Translations under genes and position numbers: made by a program | Shown here: in pieces, positions 1 through 13,076 of the stretch | Numbering within the stretch: the first letter of the stretch is position 1 | Layout: each line of letters starts with the position of its first letter | The notes under the pieces: generated by a model | What the model was told of the DNA's origin: nothing | Databases searched by the model: none | The model's input: only the letters and a program-made list of their open reading frames with translations | Assembly: GCF_964340395.1 (NCBI RefSeq) | Contig: NC_135567.1 | Location: forward strand, 1,373,109-1,413,108 | Direction of reading: 5' to 3' | Length of the DNA: 40,000 nucleotides | Source: Glandiceps talaboti | Lineage: Eukaryota; Hemichordata; Enteropneusta; Spengelidae

Positions 1-825
1 AACTACTTTTTCTACCCATCCAGTGTACCATATCACTACTTTTTCTACCCATCCAGTGTACCATATCACTACTTTTTTAACCCAACCAGTGTACCATATC
101 ACTACTTTTTCTACCCAACCAGTGTACCATATCACTACTTTTTCTACCCAACCAGTGTACCATATAACTACTTTTTCTACCCAACCAGTGTACCATATCA
201 CTACTTTTTTAACCCAACCAGTGTACCATATAACTACTTTTTCTACCCATCCAGTGTACCATATCACTACTTTTTCTACCCATCCAGTGTACCATATCAC
301 TACTTTTTCTACCCAACCAGTGTACCATATCACTACTTTTTTAACCCAACCAGTGTACCATATAACTACTTTTTCTACCCAACCAGTGTACCATATCACT
401 ACTTTTTCTACCCAACCAGTGTACCATATCACTACTTTTTCTACCCAACCAGTGTACCATATCACTACTTTTTTAACCCAACCAGTGTACCATATAACTA
501 CTTTTTCTACCCATCCAGTGTACCATATCACTACTTTTTCTACCCATCCAGTGTACCATATCACTACTTTTTTAACCCAACCAGTGTACCATATCACTAC
601 TTTTTCTACCCAACCAGTGTACCATATCACTACTTTTTCTACCCAACCAGTGTACCATATAACTACTTTTTCTACCCAACCAGTGTACCATATCACTACT
701 TTTTTAACCCAACCAGTGTACCATATAACTACTTTTTCTACCCATCCAGTGTACCATATCACTACTTTTTCTACCCATCCAGTGTACCATATCACTACTT
801 TTTTAACCCAACCAGTGTACCATAT
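1..825. repeat. 33-bp minisatellite, about 25 copies
   Basis: The unit reads CCATATCACTACTTTTTCTA then CCCAACCAGTGTA. Variants (CCATCC/CCAACC, TTTTTCTACC/TTTTTTAACC, ATATCAC/ATATAAC) occur in an order that repeats about every seven units. The array runs off the left edge. The unit is divisible by three, so it leaves a long open frame; I do not regard it as a gene. Confidence 0.95.
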
Positions 826-1122
826 GAATACTTGTGTCATCTGTTGACTGTCAACTGCCACCTGTTGATACATTGTCCATCTCATAACACCCAAGATCTA
901 CATTTAATTCATTTGTCTTTGTAACTAAAACAATCAAGTGGGTGGTCGGAGCCGTGCAAGTTATCCATTACATGTACCAGTTGTAATTGTCAACGTGATT
1001 CCAAGAATTCTGATAGGTTACTAGTAATTACCTTCAATGCTGAAAGTATAAATAAAGTGTACAATTAATATTGGGGATCAATTTAACCTTGAAATTGGCA
1101 CCTTTAACTCCCCAGTTAGTAG
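826..1122. other. Non-coding stretch, nothing recognised
   Basis: A-T rich single-copy-looking sequence between the first array and the gag-like fragment. No start, splice pattern or RNA gene was seen. Confidence 0.6.
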
Positions 1123-1335
1123 TTGCTATTACTTTCTAAACATACACAAAGAGGTGACGCAAGAAATGCTCCCTATGTTCACCTGCATAGCGTTGGTCAT
1201 TATCCCCATGATAGTAAATGTCCGGCGAGGGGAAAGGAATGCAATTCGTGTGGAAAGTTAAATCACTTTGCTAAGGTCTGTCGTTCCAAGAAAAAACAAC
1301 GACCAAAAGAAACAGCAATTTGTAAGATACATTAA
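1123..1335 (+). pseudogene. Ty3/Gypsy-like gag fragment with CCHC zinc knuckle
   Basis: The frame reads GHYPHDSKCPARGKECNSCG followed by KLNHFAKVC, a CX2CX4HX4C knuckle typical of Gypsy-type nucleocapsid regions. A preceding degenerate knuckle has lost its first cysteines. The frame stops at TAA after KETAICKIH. A protease-like piece at 2890-3060 appears to be the continuation, separated by inserted repeat DNA. Only remnants are present, with no LTRs, reverse transcriptase or integrase recognised. Confidence 0.7.
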
Positions 1336-1469
1336 CGTTTTGCACTGACGAGTCCAGCTGAGACAGCAAAACTGAAGAGAATAAAAAATACTGCCAATGG
1401 CGTTGTAGCACAACTGTACAGTTTTAAAAATGCTACCATGCGAACAATAAGTGTTCATTTGGTGAATGA

Positions 1470-2771
1470 CTATCCAGTTGCCTATCCAACCATGTTGCTA
1501 TCTTTACGATATATGCTATCATTTGGCTGTTGCTATGGATGTGGTCTTGTTGCTAGGCATATTTACATACATTTTTTGAATGTTTATTCAATTGTCTATT
1601 AATCTCCATTGTTATCTTCACAATATATGTGATCATTTGGCTGTTGCTATGAGCGTGGTCTTGTTGCTAGGCACACTTGCATACATTTTTTGAATGTTTA
1701 TTCATTTGTCTTCTATTCCTGTTGTTATCTTTGTAATATATGTGATTATTTGGCTGTTGCTATGGGCGTGGTCTTGTTGGTAGGCATATTTACATACATT
1801 TTTTTGAATGTTTATTCAATTGTCTATTAATCCCCTTTGTTATCTTTGCAATATATGGGATCATTTGGCTGTTGCTATGGTCGTGGTCTTGTTGCTAGGC
1901 ACATTGGCATACATTTTTTGAATGTTTATTCATTTGTCTTTCTATTCCTGTTATCTTTGCAATATACATGATTATTTGGCTGTTGCTATGGGCGTGGTCT
2001 TGTTGCTAGGCAAATTTACATACATTTTTGAACGTTTATTCAATTGTCTATTAATCCCTGTTGTCATCTTTGTGGAATACACGACCGTTTGGCTGTTGCT
2101 ATGGGCGTGGTCATGGTTGCTATGGTATTTGCATACATTTTTTGAATGTTTATTCATTTGCCTACCATATGATGTTATTTGACCAAAATATACTGCCATT
2201 TGGTTGTTGCTAAGGGCGTGGTTATGGTTGCTAGGGCCAATTTTGTCAAAATGTTTTGAAGAATAACATGCAGAAACATCTCACCAAGTTTCAGACTCGG
2301 TGACCAAGTACTTTTTGAGATATAAGTTTTTGACCAAAAATGAACATTTTTACACCTAATTTGCATATCACTCATGGAATCATGGTATGCTTAATATTTC
2401 TTTGTCCATACATCCCTAGATACATTCCCATTAAATTTCAGCCCAATCTGCTCAGTAGTTTTGGAATTATAGATTTTTAACCAAAAAGACACATTTTAGC
2501 CCTAATTTGCATATCACTGATGGAATCATCCTGTCATGGACAAATCTTACTTTACATCCCCTTAAGAATGTTCCCACCAAATTTCGCACCAATCTGCCCA
2601 GTAGTTTCTGAGTTTAAGTTTTTTGACCAAAAATCACATTTTTTGACCCAAATCACACATCTGTGATGCGATCATTTTGATTTGAACAATTTCCCAACTA
2701 GACACCCAAGGTAATGGACCCACCAAATATCATGGCAATCGGTTCAGCAGTTTTTGAGTTTAAGTTGTTTA

Positions 2772-2823
<52 letters not shown>

Positions 2824-2890
2824 GACAGACAGACAGACGCCGGGCGATCCCTATAGCACTACTGAACCTCAGTTCAGTTGTGCTAAAAAT
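1470..2890. mobile_element. Repeat-rich insertion ending in microsatellite and hairpin, class unknown
   Basis: About seven degenerate copies of a roughly 115-bp unit (TTGGCTGTTGCTATGG...) run from 1490 to 2240. About four copies of a roughly 130-bp unit (CTAATTTGCATATCACT..., CCAATCTGCTCAGTAG...) follow to 2760. Then come (CA)n and (GACA)n at 2770-2838 and a hairpin at 2854-2885 followed by AAAA. The stretch separates gag-like from protease-like sequence, so I read it as an insertion. A non-autonomous Helitron-related or SINE-like element is possible, but the left border is not defined. Confidence 0.5.
2854..2885. other. Perfect-looking terminal hairpin
   Basis: TAGCACTACTGAAC pairs with GTTCAGTTGTGCTA across a CTCA loop, 13 of 14 pairs, directly followed by an A run. 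It follows a (GACA)n tract and probably marks the end of the inserted repeat. Confidence 0.65.
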
Positions 2891-3060
2891 CAGTATCTGT
2901 TCAGTATCAACACTCAGCAAGTGCATACGTACACTAAGACACCCCAACATCTGACAGCGGATATCACTATCAGTGGTAAAACTTTATTATCGACACTGGC
3001 TCATCAGTCAACGTTCTTGAAGAACACGACTTCATGAAACTGAAAGTTGAAGTAAATATT
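2890..3060 (+). pseudogene. Ty3/Gypsy-like retropepsin fragment, frameshifted
   Basis: One frame gives HLTADITISGKT and a neighbouring frame then gives IIDTGSSVNVLEEHDF. The switch indicates a single-base loss just before the catalytic Asp-Thr-Gly. The DTG and the preceding SIN segment are typical of Gypsy-type aspartic proteases that follow a CCHC gag. No intact polyprotein follows. Confidence 0.7.
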
Positions 3061-4667
3061 CGACGCCATCATCGTCGCCGGTATAGTCTTTTACATGGAT
3101 GTGTATGTAGTTATGTAAGTGGGTTGATATAGACAGACACAGGAGACAATGCTTACTACTTGAATGCTTACTACGGAATGATACTTTATTCACAAATGTA
3201 CAGATAAGGATCAGCTCGATAAAGATTATATCTTGACCCAGGTAAATGATGGAGAGAGCTACACATTTATAAGTGCTCAAATTTCAAAATGCTAACCATG
3301 GGCACCAGTTCTTTCATATTAAAGTGCAAAGCTCTTTACCAACGACATTGAGAAGCTACCAAAGGGGGCGTGGCGTTAACAACACAATCGCCACTTTAAC
3401 CCAATACAAAATTTAACGTCCATATTATTGTAATTTTAACCAATCACATATCTCCTTCAAAATCACATGATTGCCATAGATTCTTCCCTAGTTTAGGCTG
3501 GGGTCAGAATTTACGGCAAGGGTAGGGGGCTGTGTAGAAGTTATTTTGGTCACAATTTTCACAGCCCCCCCCCCCCCCCTCGCGCTCTCCAAAAATGTCA
3601 TGCCTCCGAAATGACTTGAGTTTTCGTAGCCCCCCTCCCGACTGCACATATTTTAACGTGTAATTCTACAGTACCCCCCCCCCCCCCCCTCAGCTCCACT
3701 TCAGAGATGTAGAGTACGGTACACTACATCACACACAGTAAGCTAACAGTGGCAATCAACTTCAGCATCCATACATCCCTACATAACCTGTACTTGGAAA
3801 TACTTAGCTAGAGTTTTCTCCTTCAATCTTAATTCTGTGCAGAAACAGCATCTCGTGGGGAGGGTATGGAAGGGGTGACCCCCTCCCACGGTACGCATAT
3901 TTTAGAAAACAAGGACTTGTAGAAGGCTAAGCGTGACAAAAATTCATAATATCTAGCTCTAGTTTAAATGAGTCAAAAAATACATCAAATCCAACATGGG
4001 TTCAAAAATTCAACACATTTATTTCATATCAACTTACTACATAACTCTTGCAGATATGCCACAAAATATGAACTCACAACTTTTGAATAGAATATTTGTA
4101 AATATCATCCCTTTAAATTCATTCAGTAAGATTATGTTGAAGGTTCTTGTCTAAAATTCTGACAAGATTTGCCAACATTTCAAACACACAACACTATTTG
4201 TCAGAATCACATTGGCAAGGTACTGAACTACATTTGGATACAATTCATTCTGGACGATTATTTCTAAGCATTCTGTTGAAAATTTTGTCGATATTTTTCA
4301 AAATTTCACAGAAACTACAGTTTTAAATTGTTAAATATTTATTGATAAAATTGATTCTGGAGTAAGATTTGTTTATTCTATCTAACAGTTTGATGATATT
4401 TTCCACAGAAATATTAAATTTTGTTTGTAAAATATTTCGCCGGTAACTGACTGTTACTGAAGAGTTATGTAAATAGACAATTTATTGTGTTTCTAAGAAT
4501 GTAAACAGAATCATAACAAAAAATTTACAATGTGATTTTCATGGTCATGGATGTCATGGAAACAATGATGTAAATATAAATAATGTTTACTGCTTATTAA
4601 CAAAAGTTTGTTACATGCCAGTTGATAAGGTATGTAAAATGATAACAAAGACAAGTTGATTCAATCG
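3061..4667. other. Non-coding; two long C tracts
   Basis: No coding signal was recognised. Homopolymer C runs of 15 and 16 bases lie at 3565-3579 and 3674-3689. The rest is AT-rich sequence with short similar phrases such as repeated AAAATTTTGTCGATA-like words. Confidence 0.6.
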
Positions 4668-5156
4668 AAAGTCTAAGTTAACAAAGGCTAAGTTAACAAA
4701 GGCTAAGTTAACAAAGTCTAAGTTAACAAAGTCTAAGTTGACAAAGTCTAAGTTAACAAAGTCTAAGTTGACAAAGTCTAAGTTAACAAAGTCTAAGTTG
4801 ACAAAGTCTAAGTTAACAAAGTCTAAGTTAACAAAGTCTAAGTTGACAAAGTCTAAGTTGACAAAGTCTAAGTTGACAAAGTCTAAGGTAACAAAGTCTA
4901 AGCTGACAAAGTTTAAGTTAACAAAGTCTAAGTTGACAAAGTCTAAGGTAACAAAGTCTAAGCTGACAAAGTTTAAGTTAACAAAGTCTAAGCTGACAAA
5001 GTTTAAGTTGACAAAGTCTAAGCTGACAAAGTCTAAGTTAACAAAGTCTAAGTTAACAAAGTCTAAGTTAACAAAGTTTAAGTTGACAAAGTCTAAGTTG
5101 ACAAAGTCTAAGCTGACAAAGTCTAAGTTAACAAAGTCTAAGCTGACAAAGTCTAA
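4668..5156. repeat. 15-bp minisatellite, about 33 copies
   Basis: The unit is ACAAAGTCTAAGTTG with T/C and A/G variants. It runs directly into the next array: the last unit AAGTCTAAG is followed at once by GTGGCCTCTG. Confidence 0.95.
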
Positions 5157-5840
5157 GTGGCCTCTGCTTTGTCACTAGATACTGACTTCATTAACGTGAC
5201 CTTAGCCTAACATTGCTAGATTAGTGGCCTCTGCTTTGTCACTAGATACTGACTTCATTAACGAGACCTTAGCCTAACATTGCTAGATTAGTGGCCTCTG
5301 CTTTGCCACTAGATACTGACTTCATTAACGAGACCTTAGCCTAACATTGCTAGATTAGTGGCCTCTGCTTTGCCACTAGATACTGACTTCATTAACGTGA
5401 CCTTAGCCTAACATTGCTAGATTAGTGGCCTCTGCTTTGCCACTAGATACTGACTTCATTAACGTGACCTTAGCCTAACATTGCTAGATTAGTGGCCTCT
5501 GCTTTGCCACTAGATACTGACTTCATTAACGTGACCTTAGCCTAACATTGCTAGATTAGTGGCCTCTGCTTTGTCACTAGATACTGACTTCATTAACGAG
5601 ACCTTAGCCTAACATTGCTAGATTAGTAGCCTCTGCTTTGTCACTAGATACTGACTTCATTAACGTGACCTTAGCCTAACATTGCTAGATTAGTGGCCTC
5701 TGCTTTGCCACTAGATACTGACTTCATTAACGAGACCTTAGCCTAACATTGCTAGATTAGTGGCCTCTGCTTTGCCACTAGATACTGACTTCATTAACGT
5801 GACCTTAGCCTAACATTGCTAGATTAGTAGCCTCTGCTTT
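5157..5840. repeat. 67-bp tandem repeat, about 10 copies
   Basis: The unit begins GTGGCCTCTGCTTTGTCACT and ends AACATTGCTAGATTA. Copies start at 5157, 5224 and every 67 bp after. Variants are TGTCAC/TGCCAC and ACGTGACC/ACGAGACC. No spacer separates it from its neighbours on either side. Confidence 0.95.
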
Positions 5841-8800
5841 TATCTGTACTGATATCATGTCAATACATTATCTGTACTGATATCATGTCAATACATTATC
5901 TGTACTGATATCATGTCCATACATTCTCTGTACTGATATTATGTCCATACATTCTCTGTACTGATATTATGTCCATACATTCTCTGTACTGATATTATGT
6001 CCATACATTATCTGTACTGATATCATGTCCATACATTATCTGTACTGATATCATGTCCATACATTATCTGTACTGATATCATGTCAATACATTATCTGTA
6101 CTGATATCATGTCCATACATTATCTGTACTGATATCATGTCCATACATTATCTGTACTGATATCATGTCCATACATTATCTGTACTGATATCATGTCAAT
6201 ACATTATCTGTACTGATATCATGTCCATACATTCTCTGTACTGATATCATGTCAATACATTATCTGTACTGATATCATGTCCATACATTATCTGTACTGA
6301 TATCATGTCCATACATTATCTGTACTGATATCATGTCCATACATTATCTGTACTGATATCATGTCCATACATTATCTGTACTGATATCATGTCAATACAT
6401 TATCTGTACTGATATCATGTCCATACATTCTCTGTACTGATATCATGTCAATACATTATCTGTACTGATATCATGTCCATACATTATCTGTACTGATATC
6501 ATGTCCATACATTATCTGTACTGATATCATGTCCATACATTATCTGTACTGATATCATGTCAATACATTATCCGTACTGATATCATGTCCATACATTGTC
6601 TGTACTGATATCATGTCCATACATTATCTGTACTGATATCATGTCCATACATTATCCGTACTGATATCATGTCCATACATTATCTGTACTGATATCATGT
6701 CCATACATTGTCTGTACTGATATTATGTCAATACATTATCTGTACTGATATTATGTCCATACATTCTCTGTACTGATATTATGTCCATACATTCTCTGTA
6801 CTGATATCATGTCCATACATTATCTGTAATGATATCATGTCCATACATTATCTGTACTGATATCATGTCAATACATTCTCTGTACTGATATCATGTCCAT
6901 ACATTATCTGTACTGATATCATGTCCATACATCATCTGTACTGATATCATGTCCATACATTATCTGTACTGATATCATGTCCATACATCATCTGTACTGA
7001 TATCATGTCCATACATTATCCGTACTGATATCATGTCCATACATTGTCCGTACTGATATCATGTCCATACATTATCTGTACTGATATCATGTCCATACAT
7101 TATCCGTACTGATATCATGTCCATACATTATCCGTACTGATATCATGTCCATACATTGTCTGTACTGATATTATGTCAATACATTATCTGTACTGATATT
7201 ATGTCCATACATTCTCTGTACTGATATTATGTCCATACATTCTCTGTACTGATATCATGTCCATACATTATCTGTAATGATATCATGTCCATACATTATC
7301 TGTACTGATATCATGTCAATACATTCTCTGTACTGATATCATGTCCATACATTATCTGTACTGATATCATGTCCATACATCATCTGTACTGATATCATGT
7401 CCATACATTATCTGTACTGATATCATGTCCATACATTATCTGTACTGATATCATGTCCATACATTATCTGTACTGATATCATGTCAATACATTATCTGTA
7501 CTGATATCATGTCCATACATTATCTGTAATGATATCATGTCCATACATTATCTGTACTGATATTATGTCAATACATTCTCTGTACTGATATCATGTCAAT
7601 ACATTCTCTGTACTGATATCATGTCAATACATTATCTGTACTGATATCATGTCCATACATTATCTGTAATGATATCATGTCCATACATTATCTGTAATGA
7701 TATCATGTCCATACATTATCTGTACTGATATCATGTCCATACATTGTCTGTACTGATATCATGTCCATACATTGTCTGTACTGATATCATGTCCATACAT
7801 TATCTGTACTGATATCATGTCCATACATTGTCTGTACTGATATCATGTCAATACATTATCTGTAATGATATCATGTCCATACATTATCTGTAATGATATC
7901 ATGTCCATACATTATCTGTAATGATATCATGTCCATACATTATCTGTACTGATATCATGTCCATACATTATCTGTACTGATATCATGTCCATACATTGTC
8001 TGTACTGATATCATGTCCATACATTATCTGTACTGATATCATGTCAATACATTATCTGTACTGATATCATGTCCATACATTATCTGTACTGATATTATGT
8101 CAATACATTCTCTGTACTGATATCATGTCAATACATTCTCTGTACTGATATCATGTCAATACATTCTCTGTACTGATATCATGTCAATACATTATCTGTA
8201 CTGATATCATGTCCATACATTATCTGTAATGATATCATGTCCATACATTATCTGTAATGATATCATGTCCATACATTATCTGTACTGATATCATGTCCAT
8301 ACATTGTCTGTACTGATATCATGTCCATACATTATCTGTACTGATATCATGTCCATACATTATCTGTACTGATATCATGTCCATACATTGTCTGTACTGA
8401 TATCATGTCAATACATTATCTGTAATGATATCATGTCCATACATTATCTGTAATGATATCATGTCCATACATTATCTGTAATGATATCATGTCCATACAT
8501 TATCTGTACTGATATCATGTCCATACATTATCTGTACTGATATCATGTCCATACATTGTCTGTACTGATATCATGTCCATACATTATCTGTAATGATATC
8601 ATGTCCATACATTATCTGTAATGATATCATGTCCATACATTATCTGTACTGATATTATGTCAATACATTCTCTGTACTGATATCATGTCCATACATTATC
8701 TGTACTGATATCATGTCCATACATTATCTATACTGATATCATGTCAATACATTATCTGTACTGATATCATGTCAATACATTATCTGTACTGATATCATGT

Positions 8801-9366
8801 CAATACATTATCTGTACTGATATCATGTCCATACATTATCTGTACTGATATCATGTCCATACATTATCTGTACTGATATCATGTCCATACATTATCTGTA
8901 CTGATATCATGTCCATACATTGTCTGTACTGATATCATGTCCATACATTATCTGTACTGATATCATGTCCATACATTGTCTGTACTGATATCATGTCAAT
9001 ACATTATCTGTACTGATATCATGTCCATACATTATCTGTACTGATATCATGTCAATACATTATCTGTACTGATATCATGTCCATACATTGTCTGTACTGA
9101 TATCATGTCCATACATTATCTGTACTGATATCATGTCCATACATTATCTGTACTGATATCATGTCTATACATTATCTGTACTGATATCATGTCAATACAT
9201 TGTCTGTACTGATATCATGTCCATACATTGTCTGTACTGATATCATGTCAATACATTGTCTGTAATGATATCATGTCCATACATTATCTGTACTGATATC
9301 ATGTCCATACATTGTCTGTACTGATATCATGTCCATACATTGTCTGTACTGATATCATGTCAATAC
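5841..9366. repeat. 28-bp satellite-like array, about 126 copies, higher-order
   Basis: The unit is TATCTGTACTGATATCATGT then CCATACAT, with a TGATATCA palindrome in nearly every copy. Variant order recurs: the block at 6721 recurs at 7169 (448 bp, 16 units), and a TATTATGTCAATACATTCTC block at 7561, 8093 and 8653 (532 and 560 bp, 19 and 20 units). Confidence 0.95.
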
Positions 9367-9898
9367 AAGGAACAATTTCAACAGCGTGCCTTTATTGAAA
9401 CCAGTGTCTTTAGACAACAGGAAGTCCAATGACATCACTGCCTACACATAAACTTCATAACAATGTATGGGTAGGTAGAGAGTACATCTGACTGTATCTT
9501 GACACGTGGTGTAGTGTTCAATACTTTCTTTCACATCAAAATATCTATTTTACGTCTTTTGTTCATATTTGTGAAAATGTGGAAAAAATAAGTGACTATT
9601 TCTGGATTGAATCCTAATTTTAGAGGAAACCTTGTTATTTGGATGTTATTTGTGGATTTATTTATCATACAGGCAACTCAATGAATTGTTGGTACCTGTA
9701 ATATCCCTTTTACCTCATACTAGAGGGTAAAAATAGAACAAGAAGGTCGACTTATTCTCAGTACCTGTAATATCCCTTTTACCTCATACTAGAGGGTAAA
9801 AATAGAACAAGAAGGTAGACTTATTCTCACATGCACCCACAGTATTCTACTTCAGGTACCGAGAATTTATGACTAAATACAACTGTTTATCAAAATGC
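9367..9898. other. Non-coding spacer with a 69-bp tandem duplication
   Basis: A 69-bp unit beginning GTACCTGTAATATCCCTTTT occurs at 9692 and again at 9761, with one C/A difference noted. The rest shows no coding signal. Confidence 0.8.
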
Positions 9899-11781
9899 GT
9901 AGCTTGACTTGACACGACGTGTACAGTTTGACTTGTCACGACGTGTACAGTTTGATTAGACACAACGTGTACCGCTTGACTTGACACGATGTGTACAGTT
10001 TGACTTGACACGACGTGTACAGTTTGATTAGACACAACGTGTACCGCTTGACTTGACACGACGTGTACAGTTTGACATGTCACGACGTGTACAGTTTGAT
10101 TAGACACAACGTGTACCGCTTGACTTGACACGACGTGTACAGTTTGACTTGACACGACGTGTAGTTTGATTAGACACAACGTGTACCGCTTGACTTGACA
10201 CGATGTGTACAGTTTGACTTGACACGACGTGTACAGTTTGATTAGACACAACGTGTACCTCTTGACTTGACACGATGTGTACAGTTTGACTTGACACGAC
10301 GTGTACAGTTTGATTAGACACAACGTGTACCGCTTGACTTGACACGATGTGTACAGTTTGACCTGACACGACGTGTACAGTTTGATTAGACACAACGTGT
10401 ACCTCTTGACTTGACACGATGTGTACAGTTTGACTTGACACGACGTGTACAGTTTGACTTGACACGACGTGTACAGTTGACTTGACACGACATGTATAGT
10501 TTGACTTGACACGATGTGCAGTTTGACTTGACACGACGTGTATAGTTTGACTTGACACGACATGTATAGTTTGACTTGACACGACGTGTACAGTTTGACT
10601 TGTCATGACGTGTACAGTTTGACTTGACACGACATGTACAGTTTGATTAGACAGGTGTACCGCTTGACTTGACACGATGTGTACAGTTTGACTTGACACG
10701 ACGTGTACAGTTTGACTTGACACGACGTGTACAGTTTGATTAGACACAACGTGTACCTCTTGACTTGACACGATGTATACAGTTTGACTTGACACGACGT
10801 GTACAGTTTGACTTGACACGACGTGTACAGTTGACTTGACACGACATGTACAGTTTGACTTGACACGACGTGTACAGTTTGACTTGACACGACGTGCAGT
10901 TTGACTTGACACGACATGTATAGTTTGACTTGACACGACGTGCACAGTTTGACTTGACACGACGTGTACAGTTTGACTTGACACGACATGTATAGTTTGA
11001 CTTGACACGACATGTATAGTTTGACTTGACACGACGTGTATAGTTTGACTTGACACGACATGTATAGTTTGACTTGACACGACGTGTATAGTTTGACTTG
11101 ACACGACATGTAGTTTGACTTGACACGACGTGTACAGTTTGACTTGACACGACGTGTACAGTTTGACTTGACACGACATGTATGACGTGTACAGTTTGAC
11201 TTGACACGACATGTATAGTTTGACTTGACATGACGTGCAAAGTTTGACTTGACACAACGTGTATAGTTTGACTTGACACGAAACATGTATAGTTTGACTT
11301 GACACGACGTGTATAGTTTGACTTGACACAACGTGTACAGTTTGACTTGACACGACGTGTACAGTTTGACTTGACACGACGTGTATAGTTTGACTTGACA
11401 CGACATGTATAGTTTGACTTGACACGACATGTATAGTTTGACTTGACACAACGTGTACCGCTTAACTTGACACGACGTGTACCGCTTAACTTGACACGAC
11501 ATGTACAGTTTGACTTGACACGACGTGTACAGTTTGACTTGACACGACGTGTATAGTTTGACTTGACACGACATGTATAGTTTGACTTGACACGACATGT
11601 ATAGTTTGACTTGACACAACGTGTACCGCTTAACTTGACACGACGTGTACCGCTTAACTTGACACGACATGTACAGTTTGAGTTGACACGACGTGTACAG
11701 TTTCAGTTGACACGACGTGTACAGTTTGACTTGACACGATGTGTATAGTTTGACTTGACACATGTACAGTTTGACTTGACA
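9899..11781. repeat. 24-bp minisatellite, about 78 copies, higher-order
   Basis: The unit is AGTTTGACTTGACACG then ACGTGTAC. Between 9900 and 10450 three variants alternate (AGTTTGACTTGACACG, AGTTTGATTAGACACA, CGCTTGACTTGACACG), making a 72-bp higher-order unit. Near 11461 and 11629 a 168-bp block (7 units) recurs. Occasional indels shift the frame. Confidence 0.95.
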
Positions 11782-12918
11782 ACCTACATACATACATTTG
11801 CATAATGCACATACAACTTTGTATTAAATTCAAAATGTAAATTGAAACTGTGAAGGCAACCATTGCTGTGGATCTAAACACTCACAAAATTGAAAGCTGG
11901 TCACTGCATCAATGCATTATGGGATACACATACTGTTGATGTTTATCTTTGGAGTAAGTTGAATGCTGCAGAGTAAGCTATTGCATTGTGGGAGATGTAC
12001 ATGGACACTGTTAGTGGACATCTCACTATTAATTGCATAGAATTCAACAAAGTTAATCACCACATACTTGTTTAGAAAGTCTGCTCGTAGATATTTGATA
12101 AAATTTAATTTCACAAAATTTTTTATTATTGTTAACACTAGAAGACGCACTATTATGTAAATTAGACAAACTCTATCAAAGCTATAGTCTCAGTTACCCA
12201 GACTCTCACCACTGGGGCTCTTCTACACAAGACTTGGGAAGGTCTCATATTGGCAGAGACCCAGTGGGGAGAGTCTGGGTAACAAAGACAACCAAAGTTA
12301 CAGTAGGTCAGACTGCAATGATATATTTTATTAATTCAATCAGCTTTTCAAATCATTGTTGTTACTCACTGTACACTGACTTGATGTCCATTTGTAAATA
12401 ATTATAAATTATCTACAGATTTGAGCAACAAATTGTAAGTTTGTGAGCTGTTGATTTGGTCACTATGCAACCACATATGTCTGATAGTGTTTTGTTGCAA
12501 GGTAACCATACATCTCCTAGTGAGAATAGAAACAAGTAAAAAAAAATTATGAAAAATATGATTGACGTTTGATCTTCTGAGGCACAAAGGAACCATTTAG
12601 TAGACTATAGTGATTTCATATTGACATATTTGGTCATTTTAATAATTTATTCCCAAATTATTCCGATTTCTAGATATTATGTTGTATTCCAATTTAATCC
12701 AACTTCTAGATTTTCATACAACTACTAGTTTCCATCCAATAAATTCCATAAAAATACCAATTATAGAGAAGTGAAAATAAATACCTGCAGTTAACAAAAA
12801 CAATTATATTTGGTCCAAAGTATGAATCATTAATTAGAATTAATTTGAAAATGTCAAAGTTCATATTGTATAAATGAGACAACTTGAAGGTGCCATAACT
12901 ATCACATATAAATTACAG
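11782..12918. other. Non-coding; small inverted-repeat element inside
   Basis: AT-rich sequence with no recognised gene. It contains the inverted-repeat element described at 12193-12283. Confidence 0.6.
12193..12283. mobile_element. Short MITE-like element with 24-bp inverted ends
   Basis: Left arm 12193-12216 starts GTTACCCAGACTCTCACC. Right arm 12260-12283, reverse complemented, matches it at 23 of 24 bases. The arms are separated by 43 bp. A related left-half sequence, CTACCCAGACTTTCACCACT, occurs near 37377. No target duplication could be assigned. Confidence 0.6.
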
Positions 12919-13076
12919 CCAACACTAGAGGGAGCTATACAAAATGGCCACTATAAGGTGTTCCACCTAGATGTAAATAAGTCAACAATACAGTATCCAA
13001 CACTAGAGGGAGCTATACAAAATGGCCACTATAAGGTGTTCCGCCTAGATGTAAATAAGTAAACAGTACAGTATCC
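12919..13076. repeat. 78-bp tandem duplication, 2 copies
   Basis: The unit starts CCAACACTAGAGGGAGCTAT at 12919 and again at 12997. It includes AATGGCCACTATAAGGTGTT. Three single-base differences were noted. Confidence 0.9.

Noticed and set aside
23-847. A 274-codon open frame on the plus strand
   Set aside because: It is a pure 33-bp tandem array with no stop in that frame. There is no unique sequence, signal peptide or splice context to suggest a gene.
5841-9366. CRISPR array
   Set aside because: The 28-bp units are contiguous, with no unique spacers, and the setting is a eukaryotic nuclear genome.
9847-11793. Several long minus-strand open frames with VHVVSSQT-type repeats
   Set aside because: They are translations of the 24-bp array in three frames, with no non-repeat sequence.
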